DNA of 64,000 nucleotides from Pratylenchus scribneri. Its lineage: Eukaryota; Nematoda; Chromadorea; Rhabditida; Pratylenchidae. A model generated the notes under the pieces. It made no database searches. It had not been told where the DNA came from and saw only the letters and a list, made by a program, of their open reading frames with translations. Made by a program: the position numbers and the translations under genes. The stretch lies in assembly GCA_030063045.1 (NCBI GenBank), contig JAQSEB010000220.1, positions 1 through 64,000 of the forward strand. The letters run 5' to 3'. Below are positions 30,775-45,030 of this stretch, in pieces (the first letter of the stretch is position 1; every line of letters starts with the position of its first letter).

Positions 30775-33700
30775 ATACGATAGATATTAAATACAATATT
30801 AATTTGAATTATTATTCAAAAATTCTTAATTTATTAATCCCTGGGTGTAACTTACACCCAGAACGTTTTATTTCTCTATTCAATTATTCATTTTATTCTA
30901 TTTATTTGACTATAAGACTAATATATACGATAGATACTGAATACAATATTAATTTGAATTATTATTCAAAAATTCTTAATTTATTAATCCCTGGGTGTAA
31001 CTTACACCCAGAACGTTTTATTTCTCTATTCAATTATTCATTTTATTCTATTTATTTGACTATAAGACTAATATATACGATTGATACTGAATACAATATT
31101 AATTTGAATTATTATTCAAAAATTCTTAATTTATTAATCCCTGGGTGTAACTTTCACCCAGAACGTTTTATTTCTCTATTCAATTATTCATTTTATTCTA
31201 TTTATTTGACTATAAGACTAATATATACGATAGATACTGAATACAATATTAATTTGAATTATTATTCAAAAATTCTTAATTTATTAATCCCTGTGTGTAA
31301 CTTACACCCAGAACGTTTTATTTCTCTATTCAATTATTCATTTTATTCTATTTATTTGACTATAAGACTAATATATACGATTGATACTGAATACAATATT
31401 AATTTGAATTATTATTCAAAAATTCTTAATTTATTAATCCCTGGGTGTAACTTACACCCAGAACGTTTTATTTCTCTATTCAATTATTCATTTTATTCTA
31501 TTTATTTGACTATAAGACTAATATATACGATAGATACTGAATACAATATTAATTTGAAATATTATTCAAAAATTCTTAATTTATTAATCCCTGTGTGTAA
31601 CTTACACCCAGAACGTTTTATTTCTCTATTCAATTATTCATTTTATTCTATTTATTTGACTATAAGACTAATATATACGATAGATATTAAATACAATATT
31701 AATTTGAATTATTATTCAAAAATTCTTAATTTATTAATCCCTGGGTGTAACTTACACCCAGAACGTTTTATTTCTCTATTCAATTATTCATTTTATTCTA
31801 TTTATTTGACTATAAGACTAATATATACGATAGATATTAAATACAATATTAATTTGAATTATTATTCAAAAATTCTTAATTTATTAATCCCTGGGTGTAA
31901 CTTACACCCAGAACGTTTTATTTCTCTATTCAATTATTCATTTTATTCTATTTATTTGACTATATGACTAATATATACGATTGATACTGAATACAATATT
32001 AATTTGAAATATTATTCAAAAATTCTTAATTTATTAATCCCTGGGTGTAACTTACACCCAGAACGTTTTATTTCTCTATTCAATTATTCATTTTATTCTA
32101 TTTATTTGACTATAAGACTAATATATACGATAGATACTGAATACAATATTAATTTGAATTATTATTCAAAAATTCTTAATTTATTAATCCCTGGGTGTAA
32201 CTTACACCCAGAACGTTTTATTTCTCTATTCAATTATTCATTTTATTCTATTTATTTGACTATAAGACTAATATATACGATAGATACTGAATACAATATT
32301 AATTTGAAATATTATTCAAAAATTCTTAATTTATTAATCCCTGTGTGTAACTTACACCCAGAACGTTTTATTTCTCTATTCAATTATTCATTTTATTCTA
32401 TTTATTTGACTATAAGACTAATATATACGATAGATGCTGAATACAATATTAATTTGAAATATTATTCAAAAATTCTTAATTTATTAATCCCTGGGTGTAA
32501 CTTACACCCAGAACGTTTTATTTCTCTATTCAATTATTCATTTTATTCTATTTATTTGACTATAAGACTAATATATACGATAGATACTGAATACAATATT
32601 AATTTGAATTATTATTCAAAAATTCTTAATTTATTAATCCCTGGGTGTAACTTACACCCAGAACGTTTTATTTCTCTATTCAATTATTCATTTTATTCTA
32701 TTTATTTGACTATAAGACTAATATATACGATAGATACTGAATACAATATTAATTTGAATTAATATTCAAAAATTCTTAATTTATTAATCCCTGGGTGTAA
32801 CTTACACCCAGAACTTTTTATTTCTCTATTCAAATATTCATTTTATTCTATTTATTTAACTATAAGACTAATATATACGATAGATACTGAATACAATATT
32901 AATTTGAATTATTATTCAAAAATTCTTAATTTATTAATCCCTGGGTTTAACTTACACCCAGAACGTTTTATTTCTCTATTCAATTATTCATTTTATTCTA
33001 TTTATTTGACTATAAGAATAATATATACGATAGATACTGAATACAATATTAATTTGAAATATTATTCAAAAATTCTTAATTTATTAATCCCTGGGTGTAA
33101 CTTACACCCAGAACGTTTTATTTCTATATTCAATTATTCATTTTATTCTATTAATTTGACTATAAGACTAATATATACGATATATACTGAATACAATATT
33201 AATTTGAAATATTATTCAAAAATTCTTAATTTATTAATCCCTGGGTGTAACTTACACCCAGAACGTTTTATTTCTATATTCAATTATTCATTTTATTCTA
33301 TTAATTTGACTATAAGACTAATATATACGATATATACTGAATACAATATTAATTTGAAATATTATTCAAAAATTCTTAATTTATTAATCCCTGGGTGTAA
33401 CTTATACCTAGAACGTTTTATTTCTCTATTCAATTATTCATTTTATTCTATTTATTTGACTATAAGACTAATATATACGATAGATATTAAATACAATATT
33501 AATTTGAATTATTATTCAAAAATTCTTAATTTATTAATCCCTGGGTGTAACTTACACCCAGAACTTTTTATTTCTCTATTCAAATATTCATTTTATTCTA
33601 TTTATTTGACTATAAGACTAATATATACGATAGATACTGAATACAATATTAATTTGAATTATTATTCAAAAATTCTTAATTTATTAATCCCTGGGTGTAA

Positions 33701-35790
33701 CTTACACCTAGAACTTTTTATTTCTCTATTCAATTATTCATTTTATTCTATTTATTTGACTATAAGACTAATATATACGATAGATATTAAATACAATATT
33801 AATTTGAATTATTATTCAAAAATTCTTAATTTATTAATCCCTGGGTGTAACTTACACCCAGAACGTTTTATTTCTATATTCAATTATTCATTTTATTCTA
33901 TTAATTTGACTATAAGACTAATATATACGATATATACTGAATACAATATTAATTTGAAATATTATTCAAAAATTCTTAATTTATTAATCCCTGGGTGTAA
34001 CTTATACCTAGAACGTTTTATTTCTCTATTCAATTATTCATTTTATTCTATTAATTTGACTCTAAGACTAATATATACGATAGATACTGAATACAATATT
34101 AATTTGAAATATTATTCAAAAATTCTTAATTTATTAATCCCTGGGTGTAACTTACACCCAGAACTTTTTATTTCTCTATTCAAATATTCATTTTATTCTA
34201 TTTATTTGACTATAAGACTAATATATACGATAGATACTGAATACAATATTAATTTGAAATATTATTCAAAAATTCTTAATTTATTTATCCCTGGGTGTAG
34301 CTTATACCCAGAACGTTTTATTTCTCTAATCAATTATTCATTTTATTCTATTTATTTGACTATAAGATTAATATATACGATAGATACTGAATACAATATT
34401 AATTTGAATTAATATTCAAAAATTCTTAATTTATTAATCCCTGGGTGTAACTTACACCCAGAACTTTTTATTTCTCTATTCAAATATTCATTTTATTCTA
34501 TTTATTTGACTATAAGATTAATATATACGATAGATACTGAATACAATATTAATTTGAATTAATATTCAAAAATTCTTAATTTATTAATCCCTGGGTGTAA
34601 CTTACACCCAGAACTTTTTATTTCTCTATTCAAATATTCATTTTATTCTATTTATTTGACTATAAGACTAATATATACGATAGATACTGAATACAATATT
34701 AATTTGAATTATTATTCAAAAATTCTTAATTTATTAATCCCTGGGTGTAGCTTATACCCAGAACGTTTTATTTCTCTATTCAATTATTCATTTTATTCTA
34801 TTTATTTGACTATAAGATTAATAGATACGATAGATACTGAATACAATATTAATTTGAATTATTATTCAAAAATTCTTAATTTATTAATCCCTGGGTGTAA
34901 CTTACACCCAGAACGTTTTATTTCTCTATTCAATTATTCATTTTATTCTATTTATTTGACTATAAGACTAATAGCTACGATAGATACTGAATACAATATT
35001 AATTTGAAATATTATTCAAAAATTCTTAATTTATTAATCCCTGGATGTAACTTACACCCAGAACATTTTATTTCTCTATTCAATTATTCATTTTATTCTA
35101 TTTATTTGACTATAAGACTAATATATACGATAGATACTGAATACAATATTAATTTGAAATATTATTCAAAAATTCTTAATTTATTAATCCCTGGGTGTAA
35201 CTTACACCCAGAACGTTTTATTTCTCTATTCAATTATTCATTTTATTCTATTTATTTGACTATAAGACTAATAGCTACGATAGATACTGAATACAATATT
35301 AATTTGAAATATTATTCAAAAATTCTTAATTTATTAATCCCTGGGTGTAACTTACACCCAGAACTTTTTATTTCTCTATTCAAATATTCATTTTATTCTA
35401 TTTATTTGACTATAAGACTAATATATACGATAGATACTGAATACAATATTAATTTGAATTATTATTCAAAAATTCTTAATTTATTAATCCCTGGGTGTAG
35501 CTTATACCCAGAACGTTTTATTTCTCTATTCAATTATTCATTTTATTTTATTTATTTGACTATAAGATTAATAGATACGATAGATACTGAATACAATATT
35601 AATTTGAATTATTATTCAAAAATTCTTAATTTATTAATCCCTGGGTGTAACTTATACCCAGAATGTTTTATTTCTCTATTCTATTATTCATTTTTTTCTA
35701 TCTATTTGACTATAAGATTAATATATACGATAGATACTGAATACAATATTAATTTGAAATATTATTCAAAAATTCTTAATTTATTAATCC
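30775..35790 (+). repeat. Satellite array right of the foldback element
   Basis: About 33 monomers. The first continues the interrupted unit from ATACGATAG. Copies are mostly the TCCCTGGGTG/GATACTGAA type. Some have CTGTGTGTAAC (one palindrome mismatch, at about 31,290, 31,590 and 32,340). From 33,050 there are again homogeneous-type and TAGCTTATACCC copies. Stops from GAATTAATATTC occur at about 32,760, 34,410 and 34,560. Confidence 0.94.
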
Positions 35791-38700
35791 CTGGGTGCTG
35801 GGTGTAACTTACACCCAGAATGTTTTATTTCTCTATTCTATTATTCATTTTTTTCTATCTACTATAAGACTAATAGATACGATAGATACTGAATACAATA
35901 TTAATTTGAAATATAATTCAAAAATTCTTAATTTATTAATCCCTGGGTGTAACTTACACCCAGAATGTTTTATTTCTCTATTCTATTATTCATTTTTTTT
36001 CTATCTATTTGACTATAAGATTAATATATACGATAGATACTGAATACAATATTAATTTGAAATATTATTCAAAAATTCTTAATTTATTAATCCCTGGGTG
36101 TAACTTACACCCAGAATGTTTTATTTCTCTATTCTATTATTCATTTTTTTCTATCTATTTGACTATAAGATTAATATATACGATAGATACTGAATACAAT
36201 ATTAATTTGAAATATTATTCAAAAATTCTTAATTTATTAATCCCTGGGTGTAACTTACACCCAGAATGTTTTATTTCTCTATTCTATTATTCATTTTTTT
36301 CTATCTATTTGACTATAAGATTAATATATACGATAGATACTGAATACAATATTAATTTGAAATATTATTCAAAAATTCTTAATTTATTAATCCCTGGGTG
36401 CTGGGTGTAACTTACACCCAGAATGTTTTATTTCTCTATTCTATTATTCATATTTTTCTATCTATTTGACTATAAGATTAATATATACGATAGATTCTGA
36501 ATATAATATTAATTCGAAAGATTAGCTAAAAATTTAAAATTTATTAATCACTGGGTGTAACTTACACCCAGAGCGTTTTATTTCTCTATTCTATTATTCA
36601 TTTTTTTCTATCTACTATAAGACTAATAGATACGATAGATACTGAATACAATATTAATTTGAAATATTATTCAAAAATTCTTAATTTATTAATCCCTGGG
36701 TGTAACTTACACCCAGAATGTTTTATTTCTCTATTCTATTATTCATTTTTTTTCTATCTATTTGACTATAAGATTAATATATACGATAGATACTGAATAC
36801 AATATTAATTTGAAATATTATTCAAAAATTCTTAATTTATTAATCCCTGGGTGTAACTTACACCCAGAATGTTTTATTTCTCTATTCTATTATTCATTTT
36901 TTTCTATCTATTTGACTATAAGATTAATATATACGATAGATACTGAATACAATATTAATTTGAAATATTATTCAAAAATTCTTAATTTATTAATCCCTGG
37001 GTGTAACTTACACCCAGAATGTTTTATTTCTCTATTCTATTATTCATTTTTTTTCTATCTATTTGACTATAAGATTAATATATACGATAGATACTGAATA
37101 CAATATTAATTTGAAATATTATTCAAAAATTCTTAATTTATTAATCCCTGGGTGTAACTTACACCCAGAATGTTTTATTTCTCTATTCTATTATTCATTT
37201 TTTTCTATCTATTTGACTATAAGATTAATATATACGATAGATACTGAATACAATATTTATTTGAAATATTATTCAAAAATTCTTAATTTATTAATCCCTG
37301 GGTGTAACTTACAACGTTTTATATCTCTATTCAATTATTCATTTTATTCTATTTATTTGACTATAAGACTAATATATACGATAGATACTGAATACAATAT
37401 TAATTTGAAATATTATTCAAAAATTCTTAATTTATTAATCCCTGGGTGTAACTTACACCCAGAACTTTTTATTTCTCTATTCAAATATTCATTTTATTCT
37501 ATTTATTTGACTATAAGACTAATATATACGATAGATACTGAATACAATATTAATTTGAATTAATATTCAAAAATTCTTAATTTATTAATCCCTGGGTGTA
37601 ACTTACACCCAGAACTTTTTATTTCTCTATTCAAATATTCATTTTATTCTATTTATTTGACTATAAGACTAATATATACGATAGATACTGAATACAATAT
37701 TAATTTGAATTATTATTCAAAAATTCTTAATTTATTAATCCCTGGGTGTAGCTTATACCCAGAACGTTTTATTTCTCTATTCAATTATTCATTTTATTCT
37801 ATTTATTTGACTATAAGACTAATATATACGATAGATACTGAATACAATATTAATTTGAATTATTATTCAAAAATTCTTAATTTATTAATCCCTGGGTGTA
37901 ACTTACAACGTTTTATATCTCTATTCAATTATTCATTTTATTCTATTTATTTGACTATAAGACTAATATATACGATAGATACTGAATACAATATTAATTT
38001 GAATTATTATTCAAAAATTCTTAATTTATTAATCCCTGGGTGTAACTTACACCCAGAACGTTTTATTTCTCTATTCAATTATTCATTTTATTCTATTTAT
38101 TTGACTATAAGATTAATATATACGATAGATACTGAATACAATATTAATTTGAATTAATATTCAAAAATTCTTAATTTATTAATCCCTGGGTGTAACTTAC
38201 ACCCAGAACTTTTTATTTCTCTATTCAAATATTCATTTTATTCTATTTATTTGACTATAAGACTAATATATACGATAGATACTGAATACAATATTAATTT
38301 GAATTATTATTCAAAAATTCTTAATTTATTAATCCCTGGGTGTAGCTTATACCCAGAACGTTTTATTTCTCTATTCAATTATTCATTTTATTATATTTAT
38401 TTGACTATAAGATTAATAGATACGATAGATACTGAATACAATATTAATTTGAATTATTATTCAAAAAATCTTAATTTATTAATCCCTGGGTGTAACTTAC
38501 ACCCAGAACGTTTATTTCTCTATTCAATTATTCATTTTATTCTATTTATTTGACTATAAGACTAATAGCTACGATAGATACTGAATACAATAATAATTTG
38601 AAATATTATTCAAAAATTCTTAATTTATTAATCCCTGGATGTAACTTACACGCAGAATGTTTTATTTCTCTATTCTATTATTCATTTTTTTCTATTTGAC

Positions 38701-40052
38701 TATAAGATTAATATATACGATAGATTCTGAATATAATATTAATACGAAAGATTAGCTAAAAATTTAAAATTTATTAATCCCTGGGTGTAACTTACACCCA
38801 GAATGTTTTATTTCTCGATTCTATTATTCATTTTTTTCTATCTATTTGACTATAAGATTAATATATACGATAGATACTGAATACAATATTAATTTAAAAT
38901 ATTATTCAAAAATTCTTAATTTATTAATCCCTGGATGTAACTTACACGCAGAATGTTTTATTTCTCTATTCTATTATTCATTTTTTTCTATTTAACTATA
39001 AGATTAATATATACGATAGATACTGAATACAATATTAATTTAAAATTTTATTCAAAAATTCTTAATTTATTAATCCCTGGATATAACTTACACGCAGAAT
39101 GTTTTATTTCTCTATTCTATTATTCATTTTTTTCTATTTGACTATAAGATTAATATATACGATAGATACTGAATACAATATTAATTTAAAATATTATTCA
39201 AAAATTCTTAATTTATTAATCCCTGGGTGTAACTTACACCCAGAATGTTTTATTTCTCTATTCTATTATTCATTTTTTTCTATCTATTTGACTATAAGAT
39301 TAATATATACGATAGATACTGAATACAATATTAATTCGAAAGATTAGCTAAAAATTTAAAATTTATTAATCCCTGGGTGTAACTTACACCCAGAATGTTT
39401 TATTTCTCTATTCTATTATTCATTTTTTTCTATCTATTTGACTATAAGATTAATATATACGATAGATACTGAATACAATATTAATTTAAAATATTATTCA
39501 AAAATTCTTAATTTATTAATCCCTGGATGTAACTTACACGCAGAATGTTTTATTTCTCTATTCTATTATTCATTTTTTTCTATTTGACTATAAGATTAAT
39601 ATATACGATAGATTCTGAATATAATATTAATTCGAAAGATTAGCTAAAAATTTAAAATTTATTAATCCCTGGGTGTAACTTACACCCAGAATGTTTTATT
39701 TCTCTATTCTATTATTCATTTTTTTCTATCTATTTGACTATAAGATTAATATATACGATAGATACTGAATACAATATTAATTTAAAATATTATTCAAAAA
39801 TTCTTAATTTATTAATCCCTGGATGTAACTTACACGCAGAATGTTTTATTTCTCTATTCTATTATTCATTTTTTTCTATTTGACTATAAGATTAATATAT
39901 ACGATAGATTCTGAATATAATATTAATTCGAAAGATTAGCTAAAAATTTAAAATTTATTAATCCCTGGGTGTAACTTACACCCAGAATGTTTTATTTCTC
40001 TATTCTATTATTCATTTTTTTCTATCTATTTGACTATAAGATTAATATATAC
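35791..40052 (+). repeat. Satellite array, short-monomer block
   Basis: Monomers of about 144-151 bp with TTTTTTTCTATC and AGAATG dominate. Two copies (about 35,793 and 36,400) have a 7-bp duplication giving CTGGGTGCTGGGTG at the palindrome. Copies near 37,310 and 37,905 have lost six bases of the right palindrome arm (CTTACAACG). Many copies after 38,700 have CTGGATGTAA/TTACACGCAG. The block is cut at 40,052 by the 371-bp insertion. Confidence 0.93.
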
Positions 40053-43000
40053 TGTCAATGCCAATATTTTGCCTAAAAGGGCTTTTCCTATTCATCCTAC
40101 TGTAACCCCACTTTTTGCCTAATCGCCCGTTTACCCTATCAATCAACATTGCCCCAATCTGCCTTTTTAAACCAGCCCAATTCCCCATTAATGTTTCTCT
40201 TTTTTGTTCCCTTTTTCCCCCACTTCCCCAACACATTTCCGACGTTCTGTTATCACATTTTTCCGAACAACAGATAAATATATTTAATAAAGTCAAGTCA
40301 ACTAATCCCAATCCCGTCCTAGGGCCACTGGGGGCTTAGGCTCCCGGCGAAGGCCCGGGGCGAGAGTTTAGGCCCACTCTCGCCCCGAACCAACTTTAGT
40401 CCCCGGTATTTTGGGACTATAATATACGATAGATTCTGAATATAATATTAATTCGAAAGATTAGCTAAAAATTTAAAATTTATTAATCCCTGGGTGTAAC
40501 TTACACCCAGAATGTTTTATTTCTCTATTCTATTATTCATTTTTTTCTATCTATTTGACTATAAGATTAATATATACGATAGATACTGAATACAATATTA
40601 ATTTGAAATATTATTCAAAAATTCTTAATTTATTAATCCCTGGGTGTAACTTACACCCAGAATGTTTTATTTCTCTATTCTATTATTCATTTTTTTCTAT
40701 CTATTTGACTATAAGATTAATATATACGATAGATACTGAATACAATATTAATTTGAAATATTATTCAAAAATTCTTAATTTATTAATCCCTGGGTGCTGG
40801 GTGTAACTTACACCCAGAATGTTTTATTTCTCTATTCTATTATTCATTTTTTTCTATCTATTTGACTATAAGATTAATATATACGATAGATTCTGAATAT
40901 AATATTAATTCGAAAGATTAGCTAAAAATTTAAAATTTATTAATCACTGGGTGTAACTTACACCCAGAGCGTTTTATTTCTCTATTCTATTATTCATTTT
41001 TTTCTATCTACTATAAGACTAATAGATACGATAGATACTGAATACAATATTAATTTGAAATATTATTCAAAAATTCTTAATTTATTAATCCCTGGGTGTA
41101 ACTTACACCCAGAATGTTTTATTTCTCTATTCTATTATTCATTTTTTTTCTATCTATTTGACTATAAGATTAATATATACGATAGATACTGAATACAATA
41201 TTAATTTGAAATATTATTCAAAAATTCTTAATTTATTAATCCCTGGGTGTAACTTACACCCAGAATGTTTTATTTCTCTATTCTATTATTCATTTTTTTC
41301 TATCTATTTGACTATAAGATTAATATATACGATAGATACTGAATACAATATTAATTTGAAATATTATTCAAAAATTCTTAATTTATTAATCCCTGGGTGT
41401 AACTTACACCCAGAATGTTTTATTTCTCTATTCTATTATTCATTTTTTTTCTATCTATTTGACTATAAGATTAATATATACGATAGATACTGAATACAAT
41501 ATTAATTTGAAATATTATTCAAAAATTCTTAATTTATTAATCCCTGGGTGTAACTTACACCCAGAATGTTTTATTTCTCTATTCTATTATTCATTTTTTT
41601 CTATCTATTTGACTATAAGATTAATATATACGATAGATACTGAATACAATATTTATTTGAAATATTATTCAAAAATTCTTAATTTATTAATCCCTGGGTG
41701 TAACTTACAACGTTTTATATCTCTATTCAATTATTCATTTTATTCTATTTATTTGACTATAAGACTAATATATACGATAGATACTGAATACAATATTAAT
41801 TTGAAATATTATTCAAAAATTCTTAATTTATTAATCCCTGGGTGTAACTTACACCCAGAACTTTTTATTTCTCTATTCAAATATTCATTTTATTCTATTT
41901 ATTTGACTATAAGACTAATATATACGATAGATACTGAATACAATATTAATTTGAATTAATATTCAAAAATTCTTAATTTATTAATCCCTGGGTGTAACTT
42001 ACACCCAGAACTTTTTATTTCTCTATTCAAATATTCATTTTATTCTATTTATTTGACTATAAGACTAATATATACGATAGATACTGAATACAATATTAAT
42101 TTGAATTATTATTCAAAAATTCTTAATTTATTAATCCCTGGGTGTAGCTTATACCCAGAACGTTTTATTTCTCTATTCAATTATTCATTTTATTCTATTT
42201 ATTTGACTATAAGACTAATATATACGATAGATACTGAATACAATATTAATTTGAATTATTATTCAAAAATTCTTAATTTATTAATCCCTGGGTGTAACTT
42301 ACAACGTTTTATATCTCTATTCAATTATTCATTTTATTCTATTTATTTGACTATAAGACTAATATATACGATAGATACTGAATACAATATTAATTTGAAT
42401 TATTATTCAAAAATTCTTAATTTATTAATCCCTGGGTGTAACTTACACCCAGAACGTTTTATTTCTCTATTCAATTATTCATTTTATTCTATTTATTTGA
42501 CTATAAGATTAATATATACGATAGATACTGAATACAATATTAATTTGAATTAATATTCAAAAATTCTTAATTTATTAATCCCTGGGTGTAACTTACACCC
42601 AGAACTTTTTATTTCTCTATTCAAATATTCATTTTATTCTATTTATTTGACTATAAGACTAATATATACGATAGATACTGAATACAATATTAATTTGAAT
42701 TATTATTCAAAAATTCTTAATTTATTAATCCCTGGGTGTAGCTTATACCCAGAACGTTTTATTTCTCTATTCAATTATTCATTTTATTCTATTTATTTGA
42801 CTATAAGACTAATATATACGATAGATACTGAATACAATATTAATTTGAATTATTATTCAAAAATTCTTAATTTATTAATCCCTGGGTGTAACTTACAACG
42901 TTTTATATCTCTATTCAATTATTCATTTTATTCTATTTATTTGACTATAAGACTAATATATACGATAGATACTGAATACAATATTAATTTGAATTATTAT

Positions 43001-45030
43001 TCAAAAATTCTTAATTTATTAATCCCTGGGTGTAACTTACACCCAGAACGTTTTATTTCTCTATTCAATTATTCATTTTATTCTATTTATTTGACTATAA
43101 GATTAATATATACGATAGATACTGAATACAATATTAATTTGAATTAATATTCAAAAATTCTTAATTTATTAATCCCTGGGTGTAACTTACACCCAGAACT
43201 TTTTATTTCTCTATTCAAATATTCATTTTATTCTATTTATTTGACTATAAGACTAATATATACGATAGATACTGAATACAATATTAATTTGAATTATTAT
43301 TCAAAAATTCTTAATTTATTAATCCCTGGGTGTAGCTTATACCCAGAACGTTTTATTTCTCTATTCAATTATTCATTTTATTATATTTATTTGACTATAA
43401 GATTAATAGATACGATAGATACTGAATACAATATTAATTTGAATTATTATTCAAAAAATCTTAATTTATTAATCCCTGGGTGTAACTTACACCCAGAACG
43501 TTTATTTCTCTATTCAATTATTCATTTTATTCTATTTATTTGACTATAAGATTAATATATACGATAGATACTGAATACAATAATAATTTGAAATATTATT
43601 CAAAAATTCTTAATTTATTAATCCCTGGATGTAACTTACACGCAGAATGTTTTATTTCTCTATTCTATTATTCATTTTTTTCTATTTGACTATAAGATTA
43701 ATATATACGATAGATTCTGAATACAATATTAATTTAAAATATTATTCAAAAATTCTTAATTTATTAATCCCTGGGTGTAACTTACACCCAGAATGTTTTA
43801 TTTCTCGATTCTATTATTCATTTTTTTCTATTTGACTATAAGATTAATATATACGATAGATACTGAATACAATATTAATTTAAAATATTATTCAAAAATT
43901 CTTAATTTATTAATCCCTGGATGTAACTTACACGCAGAATGTTTTATTTCTCTATTCTATTATTCATTTTTTTCTATTTGACTATAAGATTAATATATAC
44001 GATAGATACTGAATACAATATTAATTTAAAATATTATTCAAAAATTCTTAATTTATTAATCCCTGGATGTAACTTACACGCAGAATGTTTTATTTCTCTA
44101 TTCTATTATTCATTTTTTTCTATTTGACTATAAGATTAATATATACGATAGATACTGAATACAATATTAATTTAAAATATTATTCAAAAATTCTTAATTT
44201 ATTAATCCCTGGGTGTAACTTACACCCAGAATGTTTTATTTCTCTATTCTATTATTCATTTTTTTCTATCTATTTGACTATAAGATTAATATATACGATA
44301 GATACTGAATACAATATTAATTCGAAAGATTAGCTAAAAATTTAAAATTTATTAATCCCTGGGTGTAACTTACACCCAGAATGTTTTATTTCTCTATTCT
44401 ATTATTCATTTTTTTCTATCTATTTGACTATAAGATTAATATATACGATAGATACTGAATACAATATTAATTTAAAATATTATTCAAAAATTCTTAATTT
44501 ATTAATCCCTGGATGTAACTTACACGCAGAATGTTTTATTTCTCTATTCTATTATTCATTTTTTTCTATTTGACTATAAGATTAATATATACGATAGATT
44601 CTGAATATAATATTAATTCGAAAGATTAGCTAAAAATTTAAAATTTATTAATCCCTGGGTGTAACTTACACCCAGAATGTTTTATTTCTCTATTCTATTA
44701 TTCATTTTTTTCTATCTATTTGACTATAAGATTAATATATACGATAGATACTGAATACAATATTAATTTAAAATATTATTCAAAAATTCTTAATTTATTA
44801 ATCCCTGGATGTAACTTACACGCAGAATGTTTTATTTCTCTATTCTATTATTCATTTTTTTCTATTTGACTATAAGATTAATATATACGATAGATTCTGA
44901 ATATAATATTAATTCGAAAGATTAGCTAAAAATTTAAAATTTATTAATCCCTGGGTGTAACTTACACCCAGAATATTTTATTTCTCTATTCTATTATTCA
45001 TTTTTTTCTATCTATTTGACTATAAGATTA
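36094..45030 (+). repeat. 4.4-5.0 kb tandem duplication within the satellite
   Basis: From about 36,094 to 38,550 the order of variant monomers is repeated from about 40,490, offset 4,396 bp. It includes the 7-bp CTGGGTG duplication, the ATTTATTTG variant and the arm-deleted palindrome. In the second copy a 594-bp unit (about 42,053-42,646) is present one extra time, so the offset becomes about 4,990 for the rest, which continues to about 45,030. The 371-bp non-satellite insert sits at the junction between the two copies. Confidence 0.85.
40053..40423. other. 371-bp non-satellite insertion, unclassified
   Basis: The satellite stops after ATATATAC and resumes at ATATACGATAG (the exact right end is uncertain by a few bases because ACTATAAT resembles the satellite). 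The insert is GC-richer, especially from 40,320. It contains a perfect hairpin, GGGGCGAGAG (40,357-40,366) pairing with CTCTCGCCCC (40,377-40,386), and a second small one (AGTCCC/GGGACT) near its end. No terminal inverted repeats, tRNA-like promoter boxes or convincing protein are seen. Short open frames on both strands are compositional. It could be a fragment of a larger transposon or a non-coding short element. Confidence 0.7.

Noticed and set aside
40042..40339. Short open frames on both strands of the 371-bp insert
   Set aside because: No domain or homology that I recognise; they run into satellite on one side.
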